A DNA stretch of 64,000 bases from Gordonia hongkongensis (GTDB taxonomy: Bacteria > Actinomycetota > Actinomycetes > Mycobacteriales > Mycobacteriaceae). Shown here piece after piece: positions 1 to 8,820 of this stretch. Made by a program: the position numbers and the translations under genes. Under the pieces are notes generated by a model that searched no databases, was not told the origin of the DNA, and saw only the letters and a program-made list of their open reading frames with translations. The stretch lies in assembly GCF_023078355.1 (NCBI RefSeq), contig NZ_CP095552.1:372001-436000 (forward strand), in the 5' to 3' direction. Position 1 is the first letter of the stretch. Each line of letters begins with the position of its first letter.

Positions 1-776
1 GTGCGCGCGCCGATCCGCCGGTGGTACCCGCCGATGCGGTCGAGCAGCCCGAGCGCGACGACGGCGACGAGTACCGACAGCGTGGCGAGCACCATCACGA
101 TGATCTTGAGGATCGACGGGGACGACTCGTACCGGTTGTCGATGGCCACCTGCACGCGCAGGCCGTTACCAGCGGCGTCGCGTGCCTGTTCCGGGCTGAG
201 GTTGCTGAAGATGCCGTCGACCTGCGGGCGGCGGTCCGGCGGCAGGGTCGTCGACTCGCCGAGCCCGACGAACTGCGCACCCGGGCCGGTGGGGGCGGAG
301 AAGATGCGCAGTTCCGAGCATCGGCTCAGGTCGGCGCGGGAGGCGGTCGCGGCGAGACTGTTCCGGAAGGTCACGGTGATCGCGGCGTCGGTGGCGGTGA
401 CCCACAGCGACGACGACTTCGAGCGTGGTGCATTGGTCGGCATCGTGGCGAGGACCACGCCGTCCGGTGCCGACGCCAGCGTCGCGCACGGAATGCGGGC
501 GTCGAGGGTCTGCGGGGTCTGCGCGATGAGCGGCGCCATCACCGACGACGTGTCGGCGTTCAGATCCTGCCCGGCCGGCCACTCGAAACCGGCATCGACG
601 GCCTTGACCGGCAGCAGCGGGGTGAGGGCACACAGCACGATGCCGGCGATCCCCGCCACGATCGCGATCCACCGGGCGGTGCCCGCGGAGATCCTGGTCC
701 CTTGCCCCGACGATGCCGGCCCCGACGAGGACGGTTCGGCGGAATCCTCAGGCGAGGTCGGGGCTGTCACAGGCAC
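1..776 (-). CDS. Arabinosyltransferase (Emb family), N-terminal part, truncated by window edge
   Basis: About 258 N-terminal residues of a membrane arabinofuranosyltransferase that extends the arabinan of arabinogalactan or lipoarabinomannan from decaprenyl-phospho-arabinose. The reading frame opens at a GTG at 776 (a second GTG lies at 770) just after an in-frame TGA. It shows a polar Ser/Pro-rich leader, one transmembrane segment (WIAIVAGIAGIVLCALTPLLP), then the extracytoplasmic Emb N-terminal jelly-roll region with TLPPDRRPQVDGIFSNL, which matches RPQVTGLFTDL of the neighbouring Emb. A second transmembrane segment begins just before the window edge. The catalytic DD motif lies beyond the window. 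It follows the emb gene at 4722-8150 in the same direction, but an IS element and a 13E12 gene lie between them, so it probably needs its own promoter. Whether it is embA-like or embB-like cannot be decided from this fragment. Confidence 0.9.
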   Translation of the reverse strand, partial: MPVTAPTSPEDSAEPSSSGPASSGQGTRISAGTARWIAIVAGIAGIVLCALTPLLPVKAVDAGFEWPAGQDLNADTSSVMAPLIAQTPQTLDARIPCATLASAPDGVVLATMPTNAPRSKSSSLWVTATDAAITVTFRNSLAATASRADLSRCSELRIFSAPTGPGAQFVGLGESTTLPPDRRPQVDGIFSNLSPEQARDAAGNGLRVQVAIDNRYESSPSILKIIVMVLATLSVLVAVVALGLLDRIGGYHRRIGAR

Positions 777-906
777 GGTGCCTCATCGTAAGCGACGTCC
801 CCCGGGGTACCTAGGGCCCACCCCGCGGCTCTAAAGGTTGAGGTGCGTGAGCGCCGGTACCCCTGCTCCCTGATCCGAAAGAACGACACAACCATTGCGT
901 CGAGAG

Positions 907-958
907 CTGAGGAGCGGCCGGAGCTTGCGGAGGGCGCGGCCAACCACTGCTCCCTGAG
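907..958. repeat. 47-bp tandem repeat, left part, interrupted by the IS
   Basis: One full 47-bp unit (907-953, beginning CTGAGGAGCGGCCGGAGCTT) plus the first five bases of the next unit (954-958). The same 52 bases reappear unchanged immediately right of the IS at 2652-2703. Upstream, 871-898 carries a second motif (TGATCCGAAAGAA, CGACAC, CCATTG) that recurs at 11023-11048, so these belong to a dispersed intergenic repeat family. Confidence 0.85.
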
Positions 959-2651
959 CCTGGATATTTCACTGATGTTGCTGGTGTTCGGCGTGTGATA
1001 CGCGAAAGTGCCTGTCTGCCTTGTGATTATTGATTCACCACAAACAAATAGTCACAAGAAGAAAGGCACCTCGCAGGTGAAGAATAACGTGTATCCCGAG
1101 TTGATGGTGGACCCTACGCGCACTGAGTCGGTGCTGACGACCTCGGGCGGGGTGTTGCTGACGAAAACCGTGCAGGTCTCGGGCCTGGGAGCCGAGCTGA
1201 CCGCGGCGATGGCGCCGTGGCGGACCGCGGCGACGGTCCATGATCCGGCCAAGATCGTGCTGGATCTGGCGCTCACCTTGGCGACCGGTGGTGACTGTGT
1301 GGCCGATGTGGCCACAGTCCGGGCTCAGCCACAGTTGTACGGGCAGGTGGCCTCTGATCCGACGATTTCGCGGGTGATCAGCAGGCTGGCTACCGATGTC
1401 GAGGCGGTCAGTACCGCGATCAGCGCGGCTCGCGCCGCGGCGCGGGAGCGGGTGTGGGGCATTGCCCGCCCGTTGGAGGGCACTGCGGGCAGCATCGATG
1501 GCGGGCTGGTGATCGTTGATCTCGATGCCACGACCGTGACCGCCGGCTCGGCCAAAGAACAGGCCCAGAAAACGTATAAGCGGGTGTTCGGGCATTCCCC
1601 GATGTGTTCGTTCGTCGACCACGGCGCCTTCGGCACCGGGGAAACACTGAACCTGGACCTGCGGCGTGGAGGTGCCTCACCCAAAGGTGCGGACATGCAC
1701 ATCGCGGCCCTCGAGGCGGCGTTGGCCCAGCTGCCCGCCGCTGAACGCGCCCAGGTGCTCATACGTACCGATTCGGCCGGGTGTGCCAAAAAGTTCCTGG
1801 CCCACCTGGCCGAGCAACGCCTGCAGTACTCGGTCGGGTTCACCATCTCCGAACTGGTCAAAGACGCATTGGACGTGCTGCCTGAGGCCGCCTGGGTGAC
1901 CGCGATCAACACCGACGACGCCGATCCACGAGCTGATGCCCAGGTCGCCGAGATCACCGACCACATGCCGCGCTCGGTCCGTGACACCGAAACCGCCTAC
2001 GAGCCCTGGCCACCCGGGATGCGGCTGATCGCGCGCCGCGAATATCCCCACAACGGAGCCCAACACCTCATCACCGACATCGAGGGCCGCCGCTACACCG
2101 TGTTCGCCACCAACACCCGCGGCCGCGGCTGGACACTGCCGATCCTGGAACTGCGTCACCGTCAACGTGCCCGCGCCGAAGACCGTATCCGCTGCCTCAA
2201 AGACACCGGCATGGCCAACCTACCGTTCGACTCATTCGCCAAAAACCAACTGTGGCTCGATATCGTCGCCCTGGCCTCCGACCTCATTGCCTGGACTCAA
2301 ACCCTCGGCTACCACCGCCACGACCCCATCCGCCGCTGGGAACCCAAACGCTTGCGCCACCGCCTGTTCACCGTCGGCGGCAAGATCATCACCCACGCCC
2401 GCACCACCACCCTGCGACTACCCACCGACTGGCCCTACAACCACCACATACGCCACGGCTGGCAACGCCTCACCGCCTAACCAGCCCCTCGGTCACCGCG
2501 CCCCGTCACCGCCGCCCACCCCACCTCAGAACCCGAACAACCAGCGAACCCAACGCTGGCGATCCACCCTGCCCACACACCAGCACCAACCATCAAAAGG
2601 CGACACCGACAACCGATCGGCGAAACCCTACCCACCCGTGAAAGATTCAGG
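959..2651 (+). mobile_element. IS1380-family insertion sequence, complete
   Basis: A 1693-bp element bounded by imperfect terminal inverted repeats: CCTGGATATTTCACTGATG at 959-977, and its partner CCTGAATCTTTCACGGGTG read on the minus strand from 2651 to 2633 (15 of 19 matches). A 5-bp direct repeat CTGAG flanks it (954-958 and 2652-2656) and looks like the target-site duplication. It holds one transposase gene with no internal stop. The size and single-ORF design fit the IS1380 family. It landed inside a 47-bp tandem repeat between two emb genes. Confidence 0.88.
1077..2480 (+). CDS. IS1380-family transposase
   Basis: A 467-residue DDE transposase that would cut and join the ends of the surrounding IS. 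IS1380-family features include GGDCVADVATVRAQPQLYG near the N-terminus, SDPTISRVI, an acidic VDLDAT after IDGG, LIRTDSAG, and the C-terminal RAEDRIRCLKDTG block carrying the catalytic Glu. I chose the GTG at 1077 because a purine-rich AAGAAGAAAGG lies 10-20 bases upstream. In-frame alternatives are a GTG at 1008 and an ATG at 1104. The length is typical of the family and the frame is intact, so the element may still be active. Confidence 0.88.
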   Translation: MKNNVYPELMVDPTRTESVLTTSGGVLLTKTVQVSGLGAELTAAMAPWRTAATVHDPAKIVLDLALTLATGGDCVADVATVRAQPQLYGQVASDPTISRVISRLATDVEAVSTAISAARAAARERVWGIARPLEGTAGSIDGGLVIVDLDATTVTAGSAKEQAQKTYKRVFGHSPMCSFVDHGAFGTGETLNLDLRRGGASPKGADMHIAALEAALAQLPAAERAQVLIRTDSAGCAKKFLAHLAEQRLQYSVGFTISELVKDALDVLPEAAWVTAINTDDADPRADAQVAEITDHMPRSVRDTETAYEPWPPGMRLIARREYPHNGAQHLITDIEGRRYTVFATNTRGRGWTLPILELRHRQRARAEDRIRCLKDTGMANLPFDSFAKNQLWLDIVALASDLIAWTQTLGYHRHDPIRRWEPKRLRHRLFTVGGKIITHARTTTLRLPTDWPYNHHIRHGWQRLTA

Positions 2652-2741
2652 CTGAGGAGCGGCCGGAGCTTGCGGAGGGCGCGGCCAACCACTGCTCCCT
2701 GAGGAGCGGCCGGAGCTTGCGGAGGGCGCGTCACGAAGGGT
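2652..2741. repeat. 47-bp tandem repeat, right part, with 50-bp dispersed repeat copy
   Basis: This continues the tandem array broken by the IS. Bases 2652-2698 complete the second unit and 2699 onward is a third unit, diverging after GGAGGGCGCG into TCACGAAGGGT. The segment 2692-2741 recurs as an inverted copy at 4428-4477 with two mismatches in 50 bases. Confidence 0.85.
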
Positions 2742-2885
2742 CCCACACCGCAAAGACCGCACAGTTCTTGCCCGCAGGCGGAGACTACCAGCAACCACCG
2801 ACAATCCAAGGTGGCAACTCCGCGCAGCAAAGATTCTGTTGGACAACGTATTTCGAGCTGCCGTTTACCCTTCTTTCGTGTACAG

Positions 2886-2901
2886 TCGAACGTACATTCG
2901 C
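2886..2901 (+). promoter_or_regulatory. Candidate LexA (SOS) box
   Basis: TCGAAC-GTAC-ATTCGC lies 30-45 bases upstream of the 13E12 start. The actinobacterial LexA consensus is TCGAAC-N4-GTTCGA: the left half-site is perfect and the right half keeps TTCG. It abuts a TACAGT hexamer at 2881-2886 that could serve as a -10 element, so LexA bound here would block the promoter. Several M. tuberculosis 13E12 genes are known to be SOS-inducible, which supports the call. Confidence 0.7.
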
Positions 2902-2930
2902 AGCAACGGTTCTCGGGGGAGGTGACCGTC

Positions 2931-4637
2931 ATGTCCGACACCACACGCGTCGGTGGCGATTCGACAGCGCCGCAACCGCGTGCCGTTGAGTTGGTGGCCG
3001 ATCTCCACCGCACCCTCGACAAGTTGCAGACCGTGGATCTGTCACCGTGTACCGATGCCGAACTCGCTGAAGTGGCCGCGGAGACCGAACGCGCCATCGC
3101 ACGTCTGACCGTCGCCGGAGACCGGCAGATCGATCAGGCCGTCGCTCGCGACCTGCCCCGCAAGGCCGGCTGCCGGACCCTCATGCAGTACATGACACAT
3201 CGGCTACGAGTCTCGAACCCGATGCGCCGCCGTAAGCAGATGGACGCCACCGCCCACCGGACCAGCCTCGGCGGCGAGGTCCTCCCACCCGAATACCCCT
3301 GCCTCGCGGAAGCTTTCGCACAAGGCGCGGTCGGCACCGCGCACGTGCAGGCCGCATTGGATGTCCTCGACCGCATCCCGGTCGCCGTCGACCACGACAT
3401 CAAGGTCGCCGCTGAGCGGCAGATGGCCGAGATCGCCACCGACCACACCCCCGCTGAGATCACCCAACTCGGTGCCCGCCTGCTCGCCCACCTCGACCCC
3501 GACGGCACCCTGACCGACGACACCGACCAGAAACGACGCCGCGGCCTGTGGATCGGTCGGCAACGCGCCGATGGCACCGCCAAGATCTCCGGCACCCTGA
3601 CACCCGCACTCGCCGCCCGACTCACCATGATGTTCGCCGTGTGGGGCAAACCCGGACTCAATAACCCCGACGACCCCGCCTCGCCCAGCGGGCCGGCCGG
3701 TGCCGCCGACCCCGACGCCCTGGCCACCGCAGCCGACCGCGACGGCCGCACCCTCGCCCAGTCCAATCACGACGCGCTCGACGCTGCACTCGCCGCAGGT
3801 TTCGCCGACGGCGCACTCGGCACCTCGCACCGCGGCCTGCCCGTCCAACTGATCATCAAAGCCGACCTCGGCGACCTCGTCCGCGAAGCCGGACTCGCGA
3901 CCACCGCCACCGGAACCCTGCTGCCCATCCGGGACTTGATCGCGATGGCCGGTGACGTCCAGCCGTGGTTGGCGATCTTCAAAGACGCCACCACTGTGCC
4001 GCTGCACTTCGGGCGCGGCAGACGTCTGGCCACCCGCGAACAGCGCCTCGTCTCTTTCGCCCGCCCCGACGGGGAAGTGTGCTCGGCACCCGGGTGTGAT
4101 CAGCCCGCCACCCAGGTCGACATGCATCACGCCCACAGGGATTGGGCCAAGGGCGGTCTCACCGACATCGACGACCTCGCCCCGGCCTGCCCGCGACATA
4201 ACCGGATGGTCGGTGACCAGCCCGGGCAGTACACCACCCGCATCGCCCGGTCCGGACCCGACGAAGGCCGCTGCCTGTGGCGGTTGAACGCCGAACCCGG
4301 TGCACCGCCCAACCCCGAGCGCCTCAACCGCCGACCCGACATACCCCGGCGGTTCGCAGAACACCTGAACACCGTGCGCAACGAGATCCACGGACCTGCC
4401 ACCAGGTCCGGCGATGACTCGCGCCCAACCCTTCGTGACGCGCCCTACGCAAGCTCCGGGCGCTCCTCAGGGAGCAGCGGGCGCCCCGACGCCGTCGGCT
4501 ACGGCGACCGCGGCCGGCGCCTCGAACTCGCTTATCGCGAACTGGTCCATCCGCGAACACCGCCGGAGCACCTCACCACCCCACCGCTGACCCCGGTCGA
4601 AGCAGCACTCGCACGCATACTCGCTGACCATCGGTGA
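2931..4637 (+). CDS. 13E12-repeat-family protein: DUF222 domain plus HNH endonuclease
   Basis: A 568-residue member of the 13E12 (REP13E12) family. The N-terminal two thirds is the helical DUF222 domain. Near residues 380-430 is an HNH nuclease motif with zinc-type cysteines (CSAPGCDQPATQVDMHHAHR, then ACPRHNRM). The start at 2931 has GGGGGAGG about 8 bases upstream, and earlier starts would read through the LexA-like box. The family is linked to DNA damage and mobile DNA, but its biochemical role is not settled. An inverted copy of the local intergenic repeat (4428-4477) lies inside the reading frame and encodes a Ser/Arg-rich insert (TLRDAPYASSGRSSGSSG) in the C-terminal region. The gene sits between two emb genes, beside the IS. 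Confidence 0.88.
   Translation: MSDTTRVGGDSTAPQPRAVELVADLHRTLDKLQTVDLSPCTDAELAEVAAETERAIARLTVAGDRQIDQAVARDLPRKAGCRTLMQYMTHRLRVSNPMRRRKQMDATAHRTSLGGEVLPPEYPCLAEAFAQGAVGTAHVQAALDVLDRIPVAVDHDIKVAAERQMAEIATDHTPAEITQLGARLLAHLDPDGTLTDDTDQKRRRGLWIGRQRADGTAKISGTLTPALAARLTMMFAVWGKPGLNNPDDPASPSGPAGAADPDALATAADRDGRTLAQSNHDALDAALAAGFADGALGTSHRGLPVQLIIKADLGDLVREAGLATTATGTLLPIRDLIAMAGDVQPWLAIFKDATTVPLHFGRGRRLATREQRLVSFARPDGEVCSAPGCDQPATQVDMHHAHRDWAKGGLTDIDDLAPACPRHNRMVGDQPGQYTTRIARSGPDEGRCLWRLNAEPGAPPNPERLNRRPDIPRRFAEHLNTVRNEIHGPATRSGDDSRPTLRDAPYASSGRSSGSSGRPDAVGYGDRGRRLELAYRELVHPRTPPEHLTTPPLTPVEAALARILADHR
4428..4477 (-). repeat. Inverted copy of the 50-bp intergenic repeat inside the 13E12 gene
   Basis: Read on the minus strand, this matches 2692-2741 at 48 of 50 positions (beginning CTGCTCCCTGAGGAGC and ending CACGAAGGGT). 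The two copies face each other across most of the 13E12 gene. This copy is translated as part of that protein. Confidence 0.85.
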
Positions 4638-4721
4638 CGGCAGAGCAAGCTCGCCGGGCCGACAGATACCAAGGCGTGCGGACCGTCAGCGGCGTCGAAT
4701 CGTCAGCGCGCCGTCGAACCG

Positions 4722-7700
4722 TCAGTGCCGCAACGGCGCGGGACTCCACAGTCCGCTGCGGGTGGCGGTGCCGGTCTCGATCTCGGCGAGCGTGTCGACG
4801 TCGCCGTATGGCTCGTAGCGTTCGAGGGCGCCCCAGTCGCGTCCGATGTCGGCCATCAGATAGGTCGGCACCGCCGTCGCCTGCTGGGAGACCTCGAGCC
4901 AGCCGAGCGGACCGCCGCCGAAGCGGTTCTGCCACGCCGACACCGCGGCTGCCAGGTCGGAGCCCGGCTTGATGCGCCACTTCGGGATCTCCGCGACCCC
5001 GACGTCGTGGGTGAACGGGCGCTGGCACGGGAACGCCAGGCCCGAAGTCCAGTCGATGTGGACCGGGTCGGTGCTGCCGACCACGTCCTGCAGGGTGTCC
5101 ATCTGCGGGATCCGCGGCGGGGTGAGCACGATGAACCGGTCCTCGGCGAGGTTGTCGTCGGTCGCGACGATCCGCACGGCGGTGGTGTCGGACGGCAACT
5201 CGTCGGTGTTGTAGCGCAGGTTGCGCCACGACGGCCGTGGACCGGGATCGATCAGTTCGGTGTCGCCGGCGGCCTCGAGGTCGGCATCGCCGGTGTCGGG
5301 ACCGATCGGGTCCGCGGTGTACTCGAGCATCACGTTCGGGTTGTCGTACTCACCGGCCACCGACATCGTGAGCAGCGGGCGGTCCCGCCAATCCGGCGGC
5401 AGCGCGTACCACCCGGAGGTGAGGCGGGCCGGGACCTGGTCGAGCTTGGAGTAGCTGCCCATGACCGGCGTCGAGGCGGGATCGAGGAAGAACGGGAGCG
5501 CCGCGGTGCTGCCGTTGATCCCGGGTTCGGCGATCTCGCCGCCGCCGGTACCGCCGGGGTTGGAGTTGACGATGTCGGGGGACTGCCAGACGTCGCCGGA
5601 CAGGACACCCAGCGAACCCTCGCTGGCCGTCGACTCGAGTGCTGTCGGCACACCGTTGGGGAAGAATCCCGAGGTGGACGGCACGCTGCCCGGTGCGGGC
5701 GGTGGCCCGCCGAGAGGATTGGGCAGCGTCGGGTCGACCGGGCGGAGCATGTCGCGGTCGGGGTCGGACTCCACCCAGACCTTGTCGGCCATCCCGCACG
5801 GGTTGCCGGCGACGGCGGCGAAGTTGGACCGGGGTACCGAGTACGACGAGCTCTGGTGGATGCCGGCGAAGATCGCGGTGACGATCTGGAAGACGACCAC
5901 CGCCATCGCCAGATAGGCCAGCGGGGCGGCCGCCATCGAGGCGACCAGTCGTCGGTACCACCGCTGATGCGCGGCGTCGGCGCCGGTGGATTCCTCGACG
6001 TGCGGATCGGTCCCGGTGAACGGCTCGCGGAAGTGGAACCACAGTGCGACCAGCAGCAGGGCGAGCGCGGCATAGAGCAGCACGCTGCCGAGCATGATGC
6101 CGCCGATCTTGACCTGCTCGACGCCCCACGGCATGCCCCACGCGGAGTAGTAGTAGTACGAGTTCGGCGCGGTGAAGGCGAGTCCGCCGATGAACAGGAC
6201 GAGCGCGCAGAACAGGGTGCGGTTTCGCCTCGAGTGCATGGACTGCTGGCTGGCGGCGATGGCCGCGATCGCGGCGAGGGCGGCCGCGATACCGGCGAAG
6301 ACGCCGAAGTGGTGGGTCCATTTGGTGGGGGTGAACATGAGGAACACCAGCGATGCGAAGGTGATCGCGACGATGCGGCGGGTCGGGCCGATGGCGGTGC
6401 CGGGGATGCGGTTCTTGCGGACCAGCACTGCCGCCGAGACGACCAAGCCCAGGATCATGGCCAGTACCGCGAACCGACGGGCGATGGAACCGTCGGCGGA
6501 GAAGGCGAAGAGCGCCGAGTAGCGACCGATCTCGTTGTACCAGCTCATCGACGGCCCGAGCGCCGACTTCATGCTCGACGCCTCGACGAACGACCGCAGG
6601 GTCAGGTTCGAGAACACGACGAAGACGACGAAGGTCCCGGCGGCGAGGATCGGCGCGATGAGCGCCACGAACGACCAACGCAGCGAGCGTTTGCGATCGC
6701 GGTCGGCGGTCTCGGGATCGCCGGATGCCGATCCTGCGGATTCGGTGTCAGCGGAGGAGAGTTCGGCGACGACGCGGGCTCGCTTGATGAGCGCCATGAT
6801 CATCGGGCGTGCGCCGGCGATCAGTGCCGCCACCGCGAGCAGGCCCGTCGGGCCGGCGGCGATGCTGAACGCTCCGATCAGGCACGCGACGGCGGCCGGC
6901 AGCATTCGACCGGTGGCGATGGCCCGCTCGACCGAACACCAGGTCAGCAGGGCACCCAGGCAGATGATCGGTTCGGGCCGTAGGCCGTTGTTGAAGGGGA
7001 ACCAGCACGCGAGGAACGCGAACGCCGCCGTCCAGGCGACCATCGGGCGGGTCAGCGCGGCACGTCCCAGGCGGGGGAGAACCTCGTGACTGACGATGAG
7101 CCACACCAGGATTCCGCACAACAGTGCGGGCAGACGCATCCACGGACTGGCCACCGAGATGTGGCTGAGCAGTCCGAAGACCTGGTAGTACCAACCGAAC
7201 GGCGCCTCGGGCGCGCCGTACCAGCGGAAGTAGTTCGCGGTGTAGTCGCTGTCCTGGGCCACCCTCGACATGGTCAGGAGGTAACCGTCGTCGGAGGTGT
7301 TGGGCCCGATCATGTGCCACACGATCAGCGCGCCGATCACCACATAGTCGCGCGCATTGAGTCGCCACCACCGTGCCGGGAAGATCCGACGATGCCGTCG
7401 GCCGTCGGTCGAGTCCAGTGCTGCCAGGGCGGACAGAGCCAGTAGCGTCGACGCCACTCCGACGATCACGACCAGCCACTTCGAGATGGTCGGCGCGGTG
7501 TTGTAGCGCGAATCGATGGTGACGTGGGCGTCGAGTCCCGCGATGTCGGCCGCCGGCCCGGCGAGATCGGTGAAGAGGCCGGTCACCTGGGGGCGCTGGT
7601 CGGACGAATACTTGAAGGCCTCTTTGTCCTCGGTCGTGCCGGCGAGTGGCTCGTCCTCGCCGTCCTCGTTCCGGATACCGCTCGTCATGCCGACGAATTC

Positions 7701-8150
7701 GGCGGTCACCGCGTCGGAATCGGCATGCACGACGATCTCTCGGCACCCCTGGTCGCGCATGTCCTGCAGCGTCGCCGACACCAGCGAGACGTTGCGGATG
7801 ACCACCTCGACGCCCTGCCGGTCCAGGGGCGCATCGGCAGCACCGGTCTTGCGGATGAACAGGCCGCGCTCACCGGACTTCGGTGCCTGCTTGGGAGTCG
7901 TCGAGAGCAGCACCGACCCGCCGGGCGGCAGGGCGTTCACGGCAGTGCAGGGAATCGAGACGTCGAGGTCGACGGGCGTGTAGCCGATCAGCGGGGCCGA
8001 CACCGAACCGATCTGACCGTTCTGCGGCCAGTCGATCTCGGCCGTTCGCTGCGACACCGGCATGAGGGGAGTCGCGAGTGCGAGCAGGAATCCGAGTAGA
8101 CCGGTGACGATGGCGACGATCCTCGCTCGTCGAACGGTCTGCGCTGGCAC
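4722..8150 (-). CDS. embC: Arabinosyltransferase, Emb family (EmbC position)
   Basis: A 1142-residue GT-C membrane arabinofuranosyltransferase, full length for EmbA/B/C (about 1050-1150). It has one N-terminal transmembrane helix, an extracytoplasmic jelly-roll domain (about residues 40-215), a multi-helix membrane core, and a long C-terminal extracytoplasmic part with carbohydrate-binding character. The catalytic acidic pair is in SDDGYLLTM (Asp287, Asp288). Met294 aligns with Met306 of M. tuberculosis EmbB, whose changes give ethambutol resistance. Further family motifs are YFRWYGAPEAPFGWYYQ and PTKWTHHFG. I use embC because this is the first emb gene in the direction leading away from aftA, but the assignment among Emb paralogues is by position only. 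In M. tuberculosis embC directly follows aftA, whereas here 7.4 kb of other genes intervene. Confidence 0.92.
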   Translation of the reverse strand: MPAQTVRRARIVAIVTGLLGFLLALATPLMPVSQRTAEIDWPQNGQIGSVSAPLIGYTPVDLDVSIPCTAVNALPPGGSVLLSTTPKQAPKSGERGLFIRKTGAADAPLDRQGVEVVIRNVSLVSATLQDMRDQGCREIVVHADSDAVTAEFVGMTSGIRNEDGEDEPLAGTTEDKEAFKYSSDQRPQVTGLFTDLAGPAADIAGLDAHVTIDSRYNTAPTISKWLVVIVGVASTLLALSALAALDSTDGRRHRRIFPARWWRLNARDYVVIGALIVWHMIGPNTSDDGYLLTMSRVAQDSDYTANYFRWYGAPEAPFGWYYQVFGLLSHISVASPWMRLPALLCGILVWLIVSHEVLPRLGRAALTRPMVAWTAAFAFLACWFPFNNGLRPEPIICLGALLTWCSVERAIATGRMLPAAVACLIGAFSIAAGPTGLLAVAALIAGARPMIMALIKRARVVAELSSADTESAGSASGDPETADRDRKRSLRWSFVALIAPILAAGTFVVFVVFSNLTLRSFVEASSMKSALGPSMSWYNEIGRYSALFAFSADGSIARRFAVLAMILGLVVSAAVLVRKNRIPGTAIGPTRRIVAITFASLVFLMFTPTKWTHHFGVFAGIAAALAAIAAIAASQQSMHSRRNRTLFCALVLFIGGLAFTAPNSYYYYSAWGMPWGVEQVKIGGIMLGSVLLYAALALLLVALWFHFREPFTGTDPHVEESTGADAAHQRWYRRLVASMAAAPLAYLAMAVVVFQIVTAIFAGIHQSSSYSVPRSNFAAVAGNPCGMADKVWVESDPDRDMLRPVDPTLPNPLGGPPPAPGSVPSTSGFFPNGVPTALESTASEGSLGVLSGDVWQSPDIVNSNPGGTGGGEIAEPGINGSTAALPFFLDPASTPVMGSYSKLDQVPARLTSGWYALPPDWRDRPLLTMSVAGEYDNPNVMLEYTADPIGPDTGDADLEAAGDTELIDPGPRPSWRNLRYNTDELPSDTTAVRIVATDDNLAEDRFIVLTPPRIPQMDTLQDVVGSTDPVHIDWTSGLAFPCQRPFTHDVGVAEIPKWRIKPGSDLAAAVSAWQNRFGGGPLGWLEVSQQATAVPTYLMADIGRDWGALERYEPYGDVDTLAEIETGTATRSGLWSPAPLRH

Positions 8151-8284
8151 AAAGAGAGATGGTAGCCGTTGGGATGTCTCACCCCCGTCGGCGGCGGTGC
8201 GGGCACGACGGGCGGGTGCTCACGGTCGCGCCGCGGCGACGCAGGAACGCCGATCGCCAGGTCAGGGCCAGTAAGGTGAACGCC

Positions 8285-8743
8285 ATGTCCGACGCCGAGG
8301 TGCCCGACCGTCTGCCGATCCTGCTGCTCAACGGCCCCAACCTGAACACTCTCGGCACCCGGGAGCCGGCCGTCTACGGCTCGGACACCCTGGCCGACGT
8401 GGTCGACCTGGCCGAGCGCACCGCCGCCGAACTCGGTTTCGGTGTACGCGCGGCGCAGACCAATCACGAGGGGCAGATGCTCGACTGGATCCACGAATCC
8501 GTCGGCGAGATCAGCGGCATCGTCATCAACCCCGGGGGATGGACCCACACCTCGGTCGCCCTCGCCGATGCGCTCGTCGTCCCCGATGTCCCGATCCTCG
8601 AGGTGCACATCAGCAACGTCCATCGGCGCGAGGCATTCCGGCATCACTCCTATGTGTCACCGATCGCCGCCGGGGTCATCGCCGGTTTCGGCATCCGCGG
8701 TTACGAATTCGCGGTTCGCCGACTCGTCGATCTGGTCGGCTGA
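8285..8743 (+). CDS. aroQ: 3-dehydroquinate dehydratase, type II
   Basis: A 152-residue cytoplasmic enzyme of the shikimate pathway that converts 3-dehydroquinate to 3-dehydroshikimate. The type II signature is complete: LLLNGPNLNTLGTREPAVYG at the N-terminus with the flexible-loop Arg and catalytic Tyr, TNHEGQMLDWIHE, the NPGGWTHTSVALADAL block, and EVHISNVHRREAFRHHS with the catalytic His. Length is normal. It starts at ATG 8285, 134 bases from the start of the divergent emb gene. It stands alone rather than with other aro genes. Confidence 0.95.
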   Translation: MSDAEVPDRLPILLLNGPNLNTLGTREPAVYGSDTLADVVDLAERTAAELGFGVRAAQTNHEGQMLDWIHESVGEISGIVINPGGWTHTSVALADALVVPDVPILEVHISNVHRREAFRHHSYVSPIAAGVIAGFGIRGYEFAVRRLVDLVG

Positions 8744-8820
8744 CCAGAGCGGCACGGTTCCCAGGAACCGTCCAGGTTTCTCCCAGGGAGGGAGCAGTGG
8801 GCGCCGATAGCTTTCGTCGT

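Noticed and set aside
166..672. A 168-codon minus-strand frame in the emb N-terminal region
   Set aside because: It runs in a different frame from the Emb translation that starts at 776, and is Arg/Asp-rich without motifs.
4725..6983. A 752-codon open frame on the plus strand opposite emb
   Set aside because: It is the antisense shadow of the clear emb coding frame in very GC-rich DNA; its translation has no recognisable domain.
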